Assembly (NCBI GenBank): GCA_934277985.1
Contig: CAKQWF010000004.1
Coordinates: 124,001-188,000, forward strand
DNA: 64,000 bases
Origin: an uncultured Oxalobacter sp.
GTDB lineage: Bacteria; Pseudomonadota; Gammaproteobacteria; Burkholderiales; Burkholderiaceae_D
Reading direction: 5' to 3'
The position numbers and the translations under genes were made by a program. Under the pieces are notes generated by a model. It had not been told where the DNA came from. It made no database searches and saw only the letters and a list, made by a program, of their open reading frames with translations. Positions 20,309 through 28,409 of the stretch are shown here, in pieces. How positions within the stretch are numbered: the first letter of the stretch is position 1; each line of letters starts with the position of its first letter.

Positions 20309-20501
20309 TTCAAAAAACGAAAACGTTATTTGAAATCAAATTGAGTTTATATTAATAATATTCTCTTAAAAAAATACCTCCATAGGATACTCGATTTCGA
20401 ATTTTCACCTTGATATCAGTAGCATCTGGCAATCCAAATTACTAAAAATATTCAATAAATTATCCCATTAAGCTTAACAATTTAAATTTAGCTAAATACT
20501 T
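20309..20501. other. A+T-rich spacer between ssrA and the accessory operon
   Basis: About 190 bp whose base composition drops sharply just after the tmRNA CCA. No ssrA-derived direct repeat, integrase or clear terminator is seen. A promoter for the downstream operon is expected here, but several A+T-rich hexamers fit and none stands out. No Shine-Dalgarno-like sequence precedes the first ATG. Confidence 0.6.
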
Positions 20502-21671
20502 ATGATCAATGACCTAAATGAATGCCTCGACACGGTACTTACCCCTGAAGATGCAGCCTCTATAGATGGAAACGATACTAGTACCCTACCTGAAGAAAAA
20601 GAAGAAGAAGAAATCACGGAACCTTTTAACACAAAGGAAATAAGAATTGAGTCACGAGCTGGAAATCTTACTACACTATTAGATCGATTAAGCAATAATG
20701 AAATAGATCTTGCCCCTGACTTTCAACGACAAGCAGGCATATGGAGTAATCGTGATCAATCACGTCTTATAGAATCGCTTATGTTGCGAATTCCCATTCC
20801 TGCTTTCTATTTTGATGGAACGAATGATGAAAACTGGTTAGTAGTAGATGGCCTGCAACGCCTGACATCGATCAAACGTTTTGTCGTTACAGAAGAACTA
20901 TCACTATGCGAGCTAGAATATCTAAGGGAACACAATAACAAAAAATTCTCACAATTACCTCGCCCACTACAACGTGCCATCAGAGAAGCTCCCGTCGTTT
21001 GGTATCTTATAATGCCAGGAACGCCAGAAAATGTAAAATTTGATGTTTTCCGTCGCATTAATACTGCCGGACTTCCACTCAGCCCTCAAGAAATTAGACA
21101 TGCGCTAAACGGTAAGCCCATTACTGATATTATTAAAAGACTTGCTGAAAGTGAGGAATTCAAGGCAGCAACAGCACATGGTATCTCGCCAAAACGTATG
21201 GATGATCGCGAATGCGTTACTCGTTTCTTAGTTTTTTCTATTTTTCCGCCTGATAAGTACAACAAAGATGATTTTGATGCTTTTCTAAATACTGGCATGC
21301 ACTACTTGAACGACCATCCAGAACTACTTGATAATCTTCAAACACGCTTCATACGCGCAATGCTCGCAGCAAGACAAATTTTTGACAACGACGCTTTTCG
21401 TAAACGTTACTCAAAAAACACCACACGCTTTCCTATTAACAAGGCTCTCTTTGAGAGTTGGAGTGTTAATTTAGATATGTGCTCTGATAAAGAGTTATTG
21501 ACCCTTGTAGAACGAAAAGAATTAGTCAAGAATCAATTCATTGAATTAATGTGCAAAAACACCAAATTTGAAAAGGCCGTGTCACAAGGCACAGGATCTA
21601 TTTCTAGAGTAAGGTGTCGTTTTAATGAAATCCAAAAACTAATTCATGGGGTATTAAATGCACACAATTAA
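20502..21671 (+). CDS. DUF262 (GmrSD N-terminal/ParB-like fold) protein
   Basis: 389 residues. After an acidic leader (about residues 15-40) comes a DUF262 domain: PDFQRQAGIW at 72-81, LIESLMLRIPIP at 89-100, VVDGLQRLTS at 114-123, and FRRINTAG plus LPLSPQEIRHAL at 183-202. DUF262 is the nucleotide-sensing/cleaving half of type IV GmrSD-like enzymes. No HNH (DUF1524) nuclease motif is seen after it, so this is not a full GmrSD fusion. Its end overlaps the next gene by 14 bp, implying coupled translation. Probable sensor or regulator of a defence module; that role is inference. Confidence 0.82.
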   Translation: MINDLNECLDTVLTPEDAASIDGNDTSTLPEEKEEEEITEPFNTKEIRIESRAGNLTTLLDRLSNNEIDLAPDFQRQAGIWSNRDQSRLIESLMLRIPIPAFYFDGTNDENWLVVDGLQRLTSIKRFVVTEELSLCELEYLREHNNKKFSQLPRPLQRAIREAPVVWYLIMPGTPENVKFDVFRRINTAGLPLSPQEIRHALNGKPITDIIKRLAESEEFKAATAHGISPKRMDDRECVTRFLVFSIFPPDKYNKDDFDAFLNTGMHYLNDHPELLDNLQTRFIRAMLAARQIFDNDAFRKRYSKNTTRFPINKALFESWSVNLDMCSDKELLTLVERKELVKNQFIELMCKNTKFEKAVSQGTGSISRVRCRFNEIQKLIHGVLNAHN

Positions 21672-22737
21672 CTCCGTTGAACTTAAAAATTTCAAATGTT
21701 TTCAAAAACAAAAAATAAATTTTAGGCCACTCACATTATTGACGGGTATCAACAGTTCAGGTAAAAGTACTGTAATTCAATCTTTGTTATTACTACGTCA
21801 AATATTAGTCGATAATCTAAAAAAAAACGAACTTCAAACATATGGGGAATTGGTTAATCTTGGATTACCATCTGATGTACTAAACATCAATGCTGAAGAT
21901 GATACTCTTTCCATCGCTATGAGACGAAATGATGAATTTTTCAACATTGAGGCAACACTTCAAAACGGCACGCTATACACAAAAAAATTTCCCAAAAAAC
22001 CAGACAATTTTGATAATTTCTTATATTTAAACGCCAATCGCATAAGCCCAAACACACTCTTTCCAGTACCGACGAAAATACAGAGTTACTACAATGCCAT
22101 TGGCAACCACGGTGAGTTTGCAGCTTACATTTTACACAAATTAGGACACCAAAAAATTTCTAATACTACAAACCGTACTAATTTATTTGCATCTGCAGCA
22201 GGCAATTCGGCAACTATACAAATGCAAACTGAAGCATGGCTTTCCTTATTGGGAACACCTGTACGACTCCAGACTGAGCGTTCAGCGGGTACAGATGCGG
22301 TAATTCTACGTTTTTCATTTCCCGATATATCCAATACCTATTACCGTCCAACTAATGTTGGATTTGGATTAACCTACGCATTGCCGATTTTTGTTGCAGC
22401 CCTCTATGCACCAGAAAGTACTTTGCTCATAGTGGAAAATCCTGAGGCACATCTACATCCCAAAGGGCAGGCACTTATGGGGCAATTTCTCGCACGTGCC
22501 GCTACTAGTGGCATTCAAGTAATTATAGAAACACACAGTGATCATGTCCTAAATGGCATTCGAGTTGCCGTTAAAAAGAAATTAATTTCGCATACTGATG
22601 TTCAAATAAATTTTTTTCATCAAATTAACGGTATAAGTAACATTTCAACGCCCTACATCGATAGTGACGGTCACATTGATCAATGGCCAGATAACTTCTT
22701 TGACGAATGGAATAAACAACTCTTAGAATTACTTTAA
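21658..22737 (+). CDS. AAA-family ATPase with DUF3696-type C-terminus
   Basis: 359 residues of the SMC/ABC-like AAA class. Walker A GINSSGKST at residues 30-38; the Walker B/signature position reads LIVENPEAHLHP (about 257-268), where the usual acidic pair is replaced by Glu-Asn; then VIIETHSDHVLNGIRVAV near 289-306. The end, DQWPDNFFDEWNKQLLELL, matches DUF3696. Such ATPases occur beside DUF262 proteins in defence loci. It starts inside the previous gene and ends five bases before the next, so the three form one operon. Confidence 0.85.
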   Translation: MHTINSVELKNFKCFQKQKINFRPLTLLTGINSSGKSTVIQSLLLLRQILVDNLKKNELQTYGELVNLGLPSDVLNINAEDDTLSIAMRRNDEFFNIEATLQNGTLYTKKFPKKPDNFDNFLYLNANRISPNTLFPVPTKIQSYYNAIGNHGEFAAYILHKLGHQKISNTTNRTNLFASAAGNSATIQMQTEAWLSLLGTPVRLQTERSAGTDAVILRFSFPDISNTYYRPTNVGFGLTYALPIFVAALYAPESTLLIVENPEAHLHPKGQALMGQFLARAATSGIQVIIETHSDHVLNGIRVAVKKKLISHTDVQINFFHQINGISNISTPYIDSDGHIDQWPDNFFDEWNKQLLELL

Positions 22738-22742
22738 ATAAG

Positions 22743-23708
22743 ATGAATCAAGTTTTGAATGAACTTTCTTTATCCGCATCCCTATCTAACATTGATGACG
22801 CAAAAAGAGCAATTATTCACCTACAAGAAGCATCCCATGAATTATATAAACTAGGATTTTCTAATCATGTCCATATAACAACAGATTTTGCATATCGCGA
22901 AATCACACCCGGATACAATATAAAAAGACTTCTAAGCCTCTTTTCACACGGAAAAGAGAATACAATAAAAACTTGGCTTATTAGTCTTTTAACAAGTTTA
23001 CCCTACACAGAAAATGTTTGCCAGAAAATCGGCATAACTCACGATGAATACTCTATAAACAACACACCATGTAAAGGTTTAGCATTAGCAGCTTTTTATG
23101 GGGCACCCGCACTTTCTCTCGACGGAGACAATCGTTTTATACCACCACACATAGTATTAACACATAGCTTTATATCTGATTCATCAGGCGAAATTAAGAA
23201 TGAATGCTGTCAAGTTGGCATTATTTCACAAAAACAAGACATTTCACATCATATTGATATCATTCATAGCTTACCGTTAAACAATCCAAGGACTGGAGCC
23301 GATTTACTTCAACATATAAAAGAGCGGTTTAACGCACTTATATTCAGCACTACAGCAGAAGATCAACTCATAAGATTACAGCAAGGATCCATTATCTTAG
23401 CTCGCCTAAGCTTAATTTTACAAGAACTCAACCGCGCACTCAATGAAAGTCTAAAAAACAACACTCCCTTTATTCCGATCGGCTTTAACTATACCGCCAG
23501 TGAAAGCAATTCTGCAACACAAGGAAAGAAAGGAGAAAAGCATAAATTTACTTTTAATATCAATGGTATTACGCATCAACGTGTCTTATGCGAGTCGCAC
23601 ATGCGAATTACCGATAGACTTCGAATTTATTTCAAATACAATCCCGATATAAAAAAAGTCCTTATTGGTCACATTGGCGATCACCTGCCCGGAAAGAAAT
23701 ATGGTTAA
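22743..23708 (+). CDS. unknown protein, third gene of the DUF262/ATPase operon
   Basis: 321 residues, soluble, no signal peptide or membrane segment. I do not recognise its first 270 residues. The last 40 are distinctive: CESHMR at about 283-288, RLRIYFKY at 292-299, then a hydrophobic strand and GHIGDHLPGKKY to the end, with conserved-looking His and basic residues suggestive of an active site. By position it is the likely effector of the operon, but no known nuclease or toxin motif could be named. Confidence 0.6.
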   Translation: MNQVLNELSLSASLSNIDDAKRAIIHLQEASHELYKLGFSNHVHITTDFAYREITPGYNIKRLLSLFSHGKENTIKTWLISLLTSLPYTENVCQKIGITHDEYSINNTPCKGLALAAFYGAPALSLDGDNRFIPPHIVLTHSFISDSSGEIKNECCQVGIISQKQDISHHIDIIHSLPLNNPRTGADLLQHIKERFNALIFSTTAEDQLIRLQQGSIILARLSLILQELNRALNESLKNNTPFIPIGFNYTASESNSATQGKKGEKHKFTFNINGITHQRVLCESHMRITDRLRIYFKYNPDIKKVLIGHIGDHLPGKKYG

Positions 23709-24015
23709 TTTAAAACAGATATAACACCACTACTTATTAACCAATGATACACATGCAAGCCAATTACACTTTGATACATTTTAAACAATGCAATAATAAA
23801 TAACAGTCACCATTTTCTCTATAAATGCGGTTTTATTTTTACATATCTAAAGGCATTTTGATATATCGCATAATACTCTCAGTATCACATACCATAAAAA
23901 ACCGAAGCCCTCTTGCGAGGGCTTCGGCCAACAGGCGGAATGGGGGATCAATCCCATTCAACAGGAGGGAAGGATAAGGGAAGGCCTGAACCCTCCTTCT
24001 GTTGTCAAACGGTTA
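23709..24015. other. A+T-rich spacer between the accessory operon and the porin gene
   Basis: About 300 bp. The left part is A+T-rich and looks like the tail of the insert; the right part, from about 23890, returns to chromosomal composition and carries the porin terminator. No gene, repeat of the ssrA end or other feature was seen. Confidence 0.6.
23896..23927 (-). terminator. terminator of the porin gene
   Basis: Perfect 11-bp stem CCGAAGCCCTC/GAGGGCTTCGG with a 4-nt loop (23902-23927); on the reverse strand it runs into six T. It may also stop the accessory operon from the other side. Confidence 0.88.
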
Positions 24016-25158
24016 TCAGAACTTGTGGGTGATACCGACCTGAACACCGTAGGTACCGTCGTCAGTGTCGCCATACAGACGTGCAGTTTCTTCATCGTCG
24101 TAGTCGGTATAAGCAACGTTACCGTAGATAGCAGTACGTTTGGACAAGTCATAGGTATAACCGATAGCATACTTATAGATGTCCTTGTCGCTGATATGGA
24201 CACCACCGCTGGCTTCGACTTCCATCCACTGTGCGGAAGCATTCAGGCGACCCGGGCCGAGTTTCCATTCCAGACCCAACAACCATTGTTTTTCCTTGAT
24301 TTCGTCGATACCCAAATCTGCAACAGCCTGTCCATACTCGCTCTGGACCCACTTGCCGAAATCACTGCCATTATCATTCCAGTTGGAACGTTCACCGTTA
24401 GCCCAACCTTTGTCCTTGGTCTGTTGATACAGCAATTCGACCTTGGCATCACCGAAGCGATAAGCAGCACCCAAGTTCCATACGGAAGAATCCTTGGAAT
24501 CTGCCAGACGGCTCCAGTTACCAACCAATGCGATAGGACCATTGTCGTAGCCGAGCATGATGCCGTAACCATCGTTGTCGGCACCTGCATTCTTGACGTC
24601 GGTCATCGGAGACGTGCCGTTGGCAGCGGTACTACCATCAATGGATTCACTATCGGTATTACCACCCAGCGAGTAGCTGGCACCAAAGTGGAAGCCGCTC
24701 CAGTTCGGGCTGTCATAGCGGATGGTATTGCTGATACGCGGAGAACGCTGATTACCTTCCAGCATAGCGCCAACGCCGTACTGATAGAACGGGTCAAATT
24801 TACGGATGGTTTCGGTCGTCAGTTCGTTGACACGACCCAGACGAACGGCACCCCAAGTGTCACTCTTCAGACCGACGTTTGCAGCACCATCATAACCCGG
24901 TTTGGTGTAGCCCTTTTCAACACCGTTGTTCAGGTCGAAACGTCTTTCCAGTTCGAAGGTGGCTTTCACACCGGAACCGAGGTCTTCAACGCCGCGAAAA
25001 CCCAGACGGTTGTTGACGTTTTCACCCATTTCTACGTCCTGGCCGGATTTCTTGATGAAACCGGTATCGACAATACCGTAGATGGTAACGTTGGATTGTG
25101 CATGTGCTACGCCGGCAGCGGCACCCAAGACGGCCAAAGCGATAAGCGTTTTTTTCAT
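24016..25158 (-). CDS. Gram-negative general porin
   Basis: Outer-membrane beta-barrel, 380 residues. The ATG at 25158 gives a signal peptide (basic MKKT, hydrophobic core, cleavage after AHA) followed by QSNVTIYGIVDTGF, typical of betaproteobacterial porins; the protein ends in Phe (GVQVGITHKF) as Bam substrates do. Alternating strands and RLGRVNELT-type loop 3 region are visible. The leader contains a long tetranucleotide repeat (25227-25296), so expression may vary by phase. The frame stays open upstream through the repeat to a TTG at 25323, but the signal peptide argues for the start used here. Confidence 0.93.
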   Translation of the reverse strand: MKKTLIALAVLGAAAGVAHAQSNVTIYGIVDTGFIKKSGQDVEMGENVNNRLGFRGVEDLGSGVKATFELERRFDLNNGVEKGYTKPGYDGAANVGLKSDTWGAVRLGRVNELTTETIRKFDPFYQYGVGAMLEGNQRSPRISNTIRYDSPNWSGFHFGASYSLGGNTDSESIDGSTAANGTSPMTDVKNAGADNDGYGIMLGYDNGPIALVGNWSRLADSKDSSVWNLGAAYRFGDAKVELLYQQTKDKGWANGERSNWNDNGSDFGKWVQSEYGQAVADLGIDEIKEKQWLLGLEWKLGPGRLNASAQWMEVEASGGVHISDKDIYKYAIGYTYDLSKRTAIYGNVAYTDYDDEETARLYGDTDDGTYGVQVGITHKF

Positions 25159-25226
25159 TTTATTCTGCCCTTTTAAATTAAAAAAAAGTGAAGAATCCCT
25201 GCGGGAGTCATTGACAGAATAGCGAC

Positions 25227-25296
25227 AGGTAGGTAGGTAGGTAGGTAGGTAGGTAGGTAGGTAGGTAGGTAGGTAGGTAGGTAGGTAGGTAGGTAG
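25227..25296. repeat. tetranucleotide tandem repeat (AGGT)17.5 in the porin leader
   Basis: Seventy bases of perfect AGGT (CCTA on the porin strand) with no interruption, 68-138 bp upstream of the porin ATG. Such long perfect tetranucleotide tracts change copy number by slippage and are a known cause of phase variation in surface genes of other bacteria. Confidence 0.97.
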
Positions 25297-25330
25297 CCTG
25301 TTTGAATTTCGTTCGCTATTCAAGTTTTTT
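25297..25330 (-). promoter_or_regulatory. candidate porin promoter region
   Basis: On the reverse strand TTGCGT is followed after 17 bp by TTGAAT close to 25323, just upstream of the AGGT tract. It is a weak sigma-70 match but would put the repeat in the 5' untranslated leader, near the start of the transcript. Confidence 0.3.
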
Positions 25331-25451
25331 TGTATCTTAAACGCAACAAAAACGCTGTTTTTTTGATTTTTTTTGAAGCTTTATTTGTGCATTTGTGTCT
25401 GTTTCTTCCGAAAAGACATTGCGATTTTCCGTGCTAATTCCTACATAAAGA

Positions 25452-25482
25452 CGGGCGGTTTTACCTGCCTGCGAACCGCCCG
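25452..25482 (-). terminator. terminator after pyrE
   Basis: Nine-bp stem CGGGCGGTT/AACCGCCCG; reverse-strand tail TCTTTA is only weakly T-rich. Confidence 0.6.
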
Positions 25483-25492
25483 AAAGATATCG

Positions 25493-26161
25493 TCAGCGGC
25501 TTGCGCCGTACCGGTCGCGATATGCCTTGACGGCATTTTTGTAGCGTTCCAGCTCTTCGGTCGTGCCTGCTTTTTCGAGATAGCCGAGCAAGTCGTCGAG
25601 ATTGGCAATCGACAGAACGGGCATACCGTGGGCTTTCTGAACTTCCTGAACGGCGGACAGTTCCGACAGGGCATTGTCCTTGCCGGAGCGTTCCATGCGG
25701 TCCAGCGCGATCAGCACCACGCCCGGCGTGGCGCCTGCCTGACGGATGATGCCGACCGATTCGTTGACGGACGTACCGGCGGAAATCACGTCGTCGATGA
25801 TGACGACCTTTCCTTTAAGCGGTGCACCGACGATGACGCCGCCTTCGCCATGGTCCTTGGCTTCCTTGCGGTTGTAGGCGAACGGCACGTTCCGCCCTTT
25901 CGCTGCCAGCGAGACGGCGACTGCCGCGACCAGCGGAATCCCCTTGTATGCGGGGCCGAACAGCATATCGAACGACACACCCGATTGCAGCAGGGTATCG
26001 GCATAGTAATCGGCCAGACGACCCAGCGACTGTCCGTCATTGAACAGACCGGCATTGAAAAAATAGGGGGATGTCCTGCCGGCTTTCGTCACGAATTCAC
26101 CGAAACGCAATACACCGCAATCGACGGCAAAACGGATGAATTCTTCTCTTAATGCACTCAC
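25493..26161 (-). CDS. pyrE: orotate phosphoribosyltransferase
   Basis: Makes OMP from orotate and PRPP in pyrimidine synthesis. 222 residues with GRTSPYFFNAG near the N-terminus and the PRPP-binding VVIIDDVISAGTS. Start chosen at the GTG at 26161 because GAGG sits seven bases upstream; a TTG at 26176 is possible. It uses PRPP made by the two prs products. Confidence 0.95.
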   Translation of the reverse strand: MSALREEFIRFAVDCGVLRFGEFVTKAGRTSPYFFNAGLFNDGQSLGRLADYYADTLLQSGVSFDMLFGPAYKGIPLVAAVAVSLAAKGRNVPFAYNRKEAKDHGEGGVIVGAPLKGKVVIIDDVISAGTSVNESVGIIRQAGATPGVVLIALDRMERSGKDNALSELSAVQEVQKAHGMPVLSIANLDDLLGYLEKAGTTEELERYKNAVKAYRDRYGASR

Positions 26162-26277
26162 TTTCAGACCTCGCAACAGAATGGGAATGCCGTATTGTAA
26201 CGTGCCGTCCCGATAACCGGTAGCCGGAGCGAACTTGCGCTTTCGGGTATGATAGGTTCTTTTACCGGAAGAAAACG

Positions 26278-27063
26278 ATGCTCTCCATTACGACCGCCAA
26301 TCTCAACGGTATCCGTTCCGCAGCCAGAAAAGGGTTTCTGGACTGGATGACCGGCCCCTCCAACTCAGACCTTGTCTGCGTACAGGAACTCAAGGCACAG
26401 TCCGGCGATATGTCGCCCGCACTTTCCGGGCCGGACGGTTTTCATGGTTATTTCGACCATGCCGTCCAGAAGGGCTATTCGGGTACTGGGATTTACAGCC
26501 GTATCGAACCGTTACATGTCGTTCATGGTTTCGGCAGTGAGGAATTCGATGCCGAAGGACGTTACCTCCAATGCGATTTCCGGGATTTCAGCCTGATTTC
26601 CCTGTATGCGCCGTCCGGTTCATCCTCTCCGGAACGTCAGGAAGCCAAATTCCGTTTCATGGATCGGTTTTTTTTGCATCTTGAAAAACTGATGGCAAGC
26701 GGCAGGGAATATGTCATCTGCGGCGACTGGAATATCGCGCATCGTGAAATCGACCTGAAAAACTGGCGAAGCAACCAGAAAAATTCCGGTTTCCTGCCGG
26801 AAGAACGGGCATGGCTGTCGCGTGTTTTCGATGAACTGGGCTGGGTAGATGTGTACCGGAAGCTGCATCCCGATACGACAGGAGAATCCTATACCTGGTG
26901 GAGCAACCGGGGACAGGCATGGCAGAACAATACAGGATGGCGTATCGATTACCAGATCGCCACACCGGGCATGGCCGGCAAGGCGGTTTCCGCGGAAATT
27001 TACAGGGAAACGCGGTTTTCAGACCACGCTCCCCTGACGATCCGTTACGACCTGACGGTCTGA
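26278..27063 (+). CDS. xth: exodeoxyribonuclease III / AP endonuclease
   Basis: Base-excision repair nuclease of the EEP fold. 261 residues: TTANLNGIRSAARKGF, VQELKAQ (metal-binding Glu), GDWNIAHREIDLKN, and the C-terminal catalytic FSDHAPLTIRYDL. Stands alone between pyrE and the convergent trpB, whose stop it abuts. Confidence 0.95.
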   Translation: MLSITTANLNGIRSAARKGFLDWMTGPSNSDLVCVQELKAQSGDMSPALSGPDGFHGYFDHAVQKGYSGTGIYSRIEPLHVVHGFGSEEFDAEGRYLQCDFRDFSLISLYAPSGSSSPERQEAKFRFMDRFFLHLEKLMASGREYVICGDWNIAHREIDLKNWRSNQKNSGFLPEERAWLSRVFDELGWVDVYRKLHPDTTGESYTWWSNRGQAWQNNTGWRIDYQIATPGMAGKAVSAEIYRETRFSDHAPLTIRYDLTV

Positions 27064-28266
27064 TCAGTTGATGCCGAGATAGTTGGCGATGAAATCGGCA
27101 TCCTTGTCGCCACGGCCGGACAGGTTGACCAGAATGGTCTTGTCCGGTCCCAGTTCTTTCGCGATCTTCATGGCGTAGGCGACGGCATGGGCGCTTTCCA
27201 GTGCCGGAATGATGCCTTCGATACGCGACAGCGTCAGGAATGCGTCCAGACATTCCTTGTCGGTAATGGCTTCGTATTTGACCCGGCCGATATCCTTGAG
27301 ATAGCAGTGTTGCGGTCCGACGCCCGGATAATCCAGACCGGACGCAATGGAATAGACCGGCAACAGTTCGCCCTTGTCATCCTGCAAGGTATAGCACTTG
27401 AAGCCGTGCAGCGTTCCCTTTTTGCCCAGACTGAGCGTCGCGGCATTGTCCGGCGTATCCAGTCCCTTGCCAGCCGGTTCCACACCGACCAGTTCCACCG
27501 ATTCATCCGGCAAAAATTCCGTAAAGATGCCGATGGCGTTCGAGCCGCCACCCACGCAGGCGGTCACGACGTCAGGCAATTTCTTTTCACGCGCCAGAAA
27601 TTGCGCTCTGGCTTCTTTTCCGACGATGCTCTGGAAATCACGCACCATTTTCGGGAACGGATGCGGACCGACGACAGAACCGATGGCGTACAGGAAATTT
27701 TTCGGGTCTTTCAGGTATTCTTCAAATGCGCTGTCGACAGCATCCTTGAGCGTCTTGCCGCCGCGCGTGACGGAAATCAGGTTGCATCCCAGAATTTTCA
27801 TCTTGGTGACGTTGGGATGTTCTTTCTTGATGTCGATTTCCCCCATATGGATTTCACAGGGAATGCCGACCAGCGCGCAAGCCGTCGCCAGTGCGACGCC
27901 ATGCTGGCCTGCACCGGTTTCCGCCAACACCTTGGTCTTGCCCATGTATTTGGCCAGAAGTGCCTGACCGAGACAGTGGTTGATCTTGTGCGCGCCGGTA
28001 TGGTTGAGATCTTCGCGTTTCAGAAAAATGCGTGCGCCGCCCAGACGTTCCGACAGACGTTTGGCATAGAAAATCGGGCTGGGACGGCCGACGAAATCCG
28101 CATACAGTTCCTGCAATTCGTCCTGAAACGCTTTTGTCTTGCTGACTTCTTCATACGCGGTGGCGATTTCATCCATGACCGCTTTCAATTCAGGCGAAAC
28201 GATCTGTCCGCCATACTCGCCGAAATACCCGTCCTTGTCGGGCATTTCCAGAAACTGCTGCGCCAT
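27064..28266 (-). CDS. trpB: tryptophan synthase beta subunit
   Basis: PLP enzyme joining indole and serine. 400 residues: [20 protein letters not shown], catalytic [17 protein letters not shown] (PLP Lys), [10 protein letters not shown], and GGGSNAIG for the phosphate. A GGAG four bases into the leader supports the Met at 28266. No trpA, trpF or other trp gene is nearby, which is unusual because betaproteobacterial trpB normally sits in trpFBA. It could be the main copy relocated, or an extra copy for indole salvage. Confidence 0.92.
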   Translation of the reverse strand: MAQQFLEMPDKDGYFGEYGGQIVSPELKAVMDEIATAYEEVSKTKAFQDELQELYADFVGRPSPIFYAKRLSERLGGARIFLKREDLNHTGAHKINHCLGQALLAKYMGKTKVLAETGAGQHGVALATACALVGIPCEIHMGEIDIKKEHPNVTKMKILGCNLISVTRGGKTLKDAVDSAFEEYLKDPKNFLYAIGSVVGPHPFPKMVRDFQSIVGKEARAQFLAREKKLPDVVTACVGGGSNAIGIFTEFLPDESVELVGVEPAGKGLDTPDNAATLSLGKKGTLHGFKCYTLQDDKGELLPVYSIASGLDYPGVGPQHCYLKDIGRVKYEAITDKECLDAFLTLSRIEGIIPALESAHAVAYAMKIAKELGPDKTILVNLSGRGDKDADFIANYLGIN

Positions 28267-28409
28267 ACTTTCTCCCATTTGCTGCCTGTCCGCCCGTCAT
28301 GGCCATTTTGCGAACCGGACAGGATATGATTGCCGATCACCCGAAGGCGAATTCTTCCAAAGACGAAAATTTTACACTCAACCGGGCAAATTTTCCGGTA
28401 TTTGCGGAT

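Larger units (their letters stand above)
20309..23890. mobile_element. A+T-rich accessory insert (putative defence island) next to ssrA
   Basis: A roughly 3.5-kb block with clearly lower GC and A/T-ending codons, unlike ssrA/prfC to the left and the porin to the right. It holds three tightly spaced genes on one strand and no housekeeping gene. tmRNA genes are known integration hot spots. No integrase, transposase or flanking repeat was found, so the entry route is unknown and the edges are approximate. Confidence 0.7.
25159..25492. other. porin-pyrE intergenic region
   Basis: About 330 bp without a gene. It holds the porin leader with the AGGT tract, a candidate promoter, a T-rich stretch (25335-25385) and the pyrE terminator hairpin. 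Confidence 0.7.

Noticed and set aside
20502..21671. Full GmrSD type IV restriction enzyme
   Set aside because: Only the DUF262 half is present; the DUF1524 HNH nuclease half is not seen in this or the next genes.
19950..23890. A site-specific integration (attL/attR) of a phage or ICE at ssrA
   Set aside because: No copy of the tmRNA 3' end was found at the right edge and no integrase or recombinase is encoded in the insert.
25227..25296. CRISPR array
   Set aside because: The repeat unit is four bases with no spacers; it is a simple tandem repeat.
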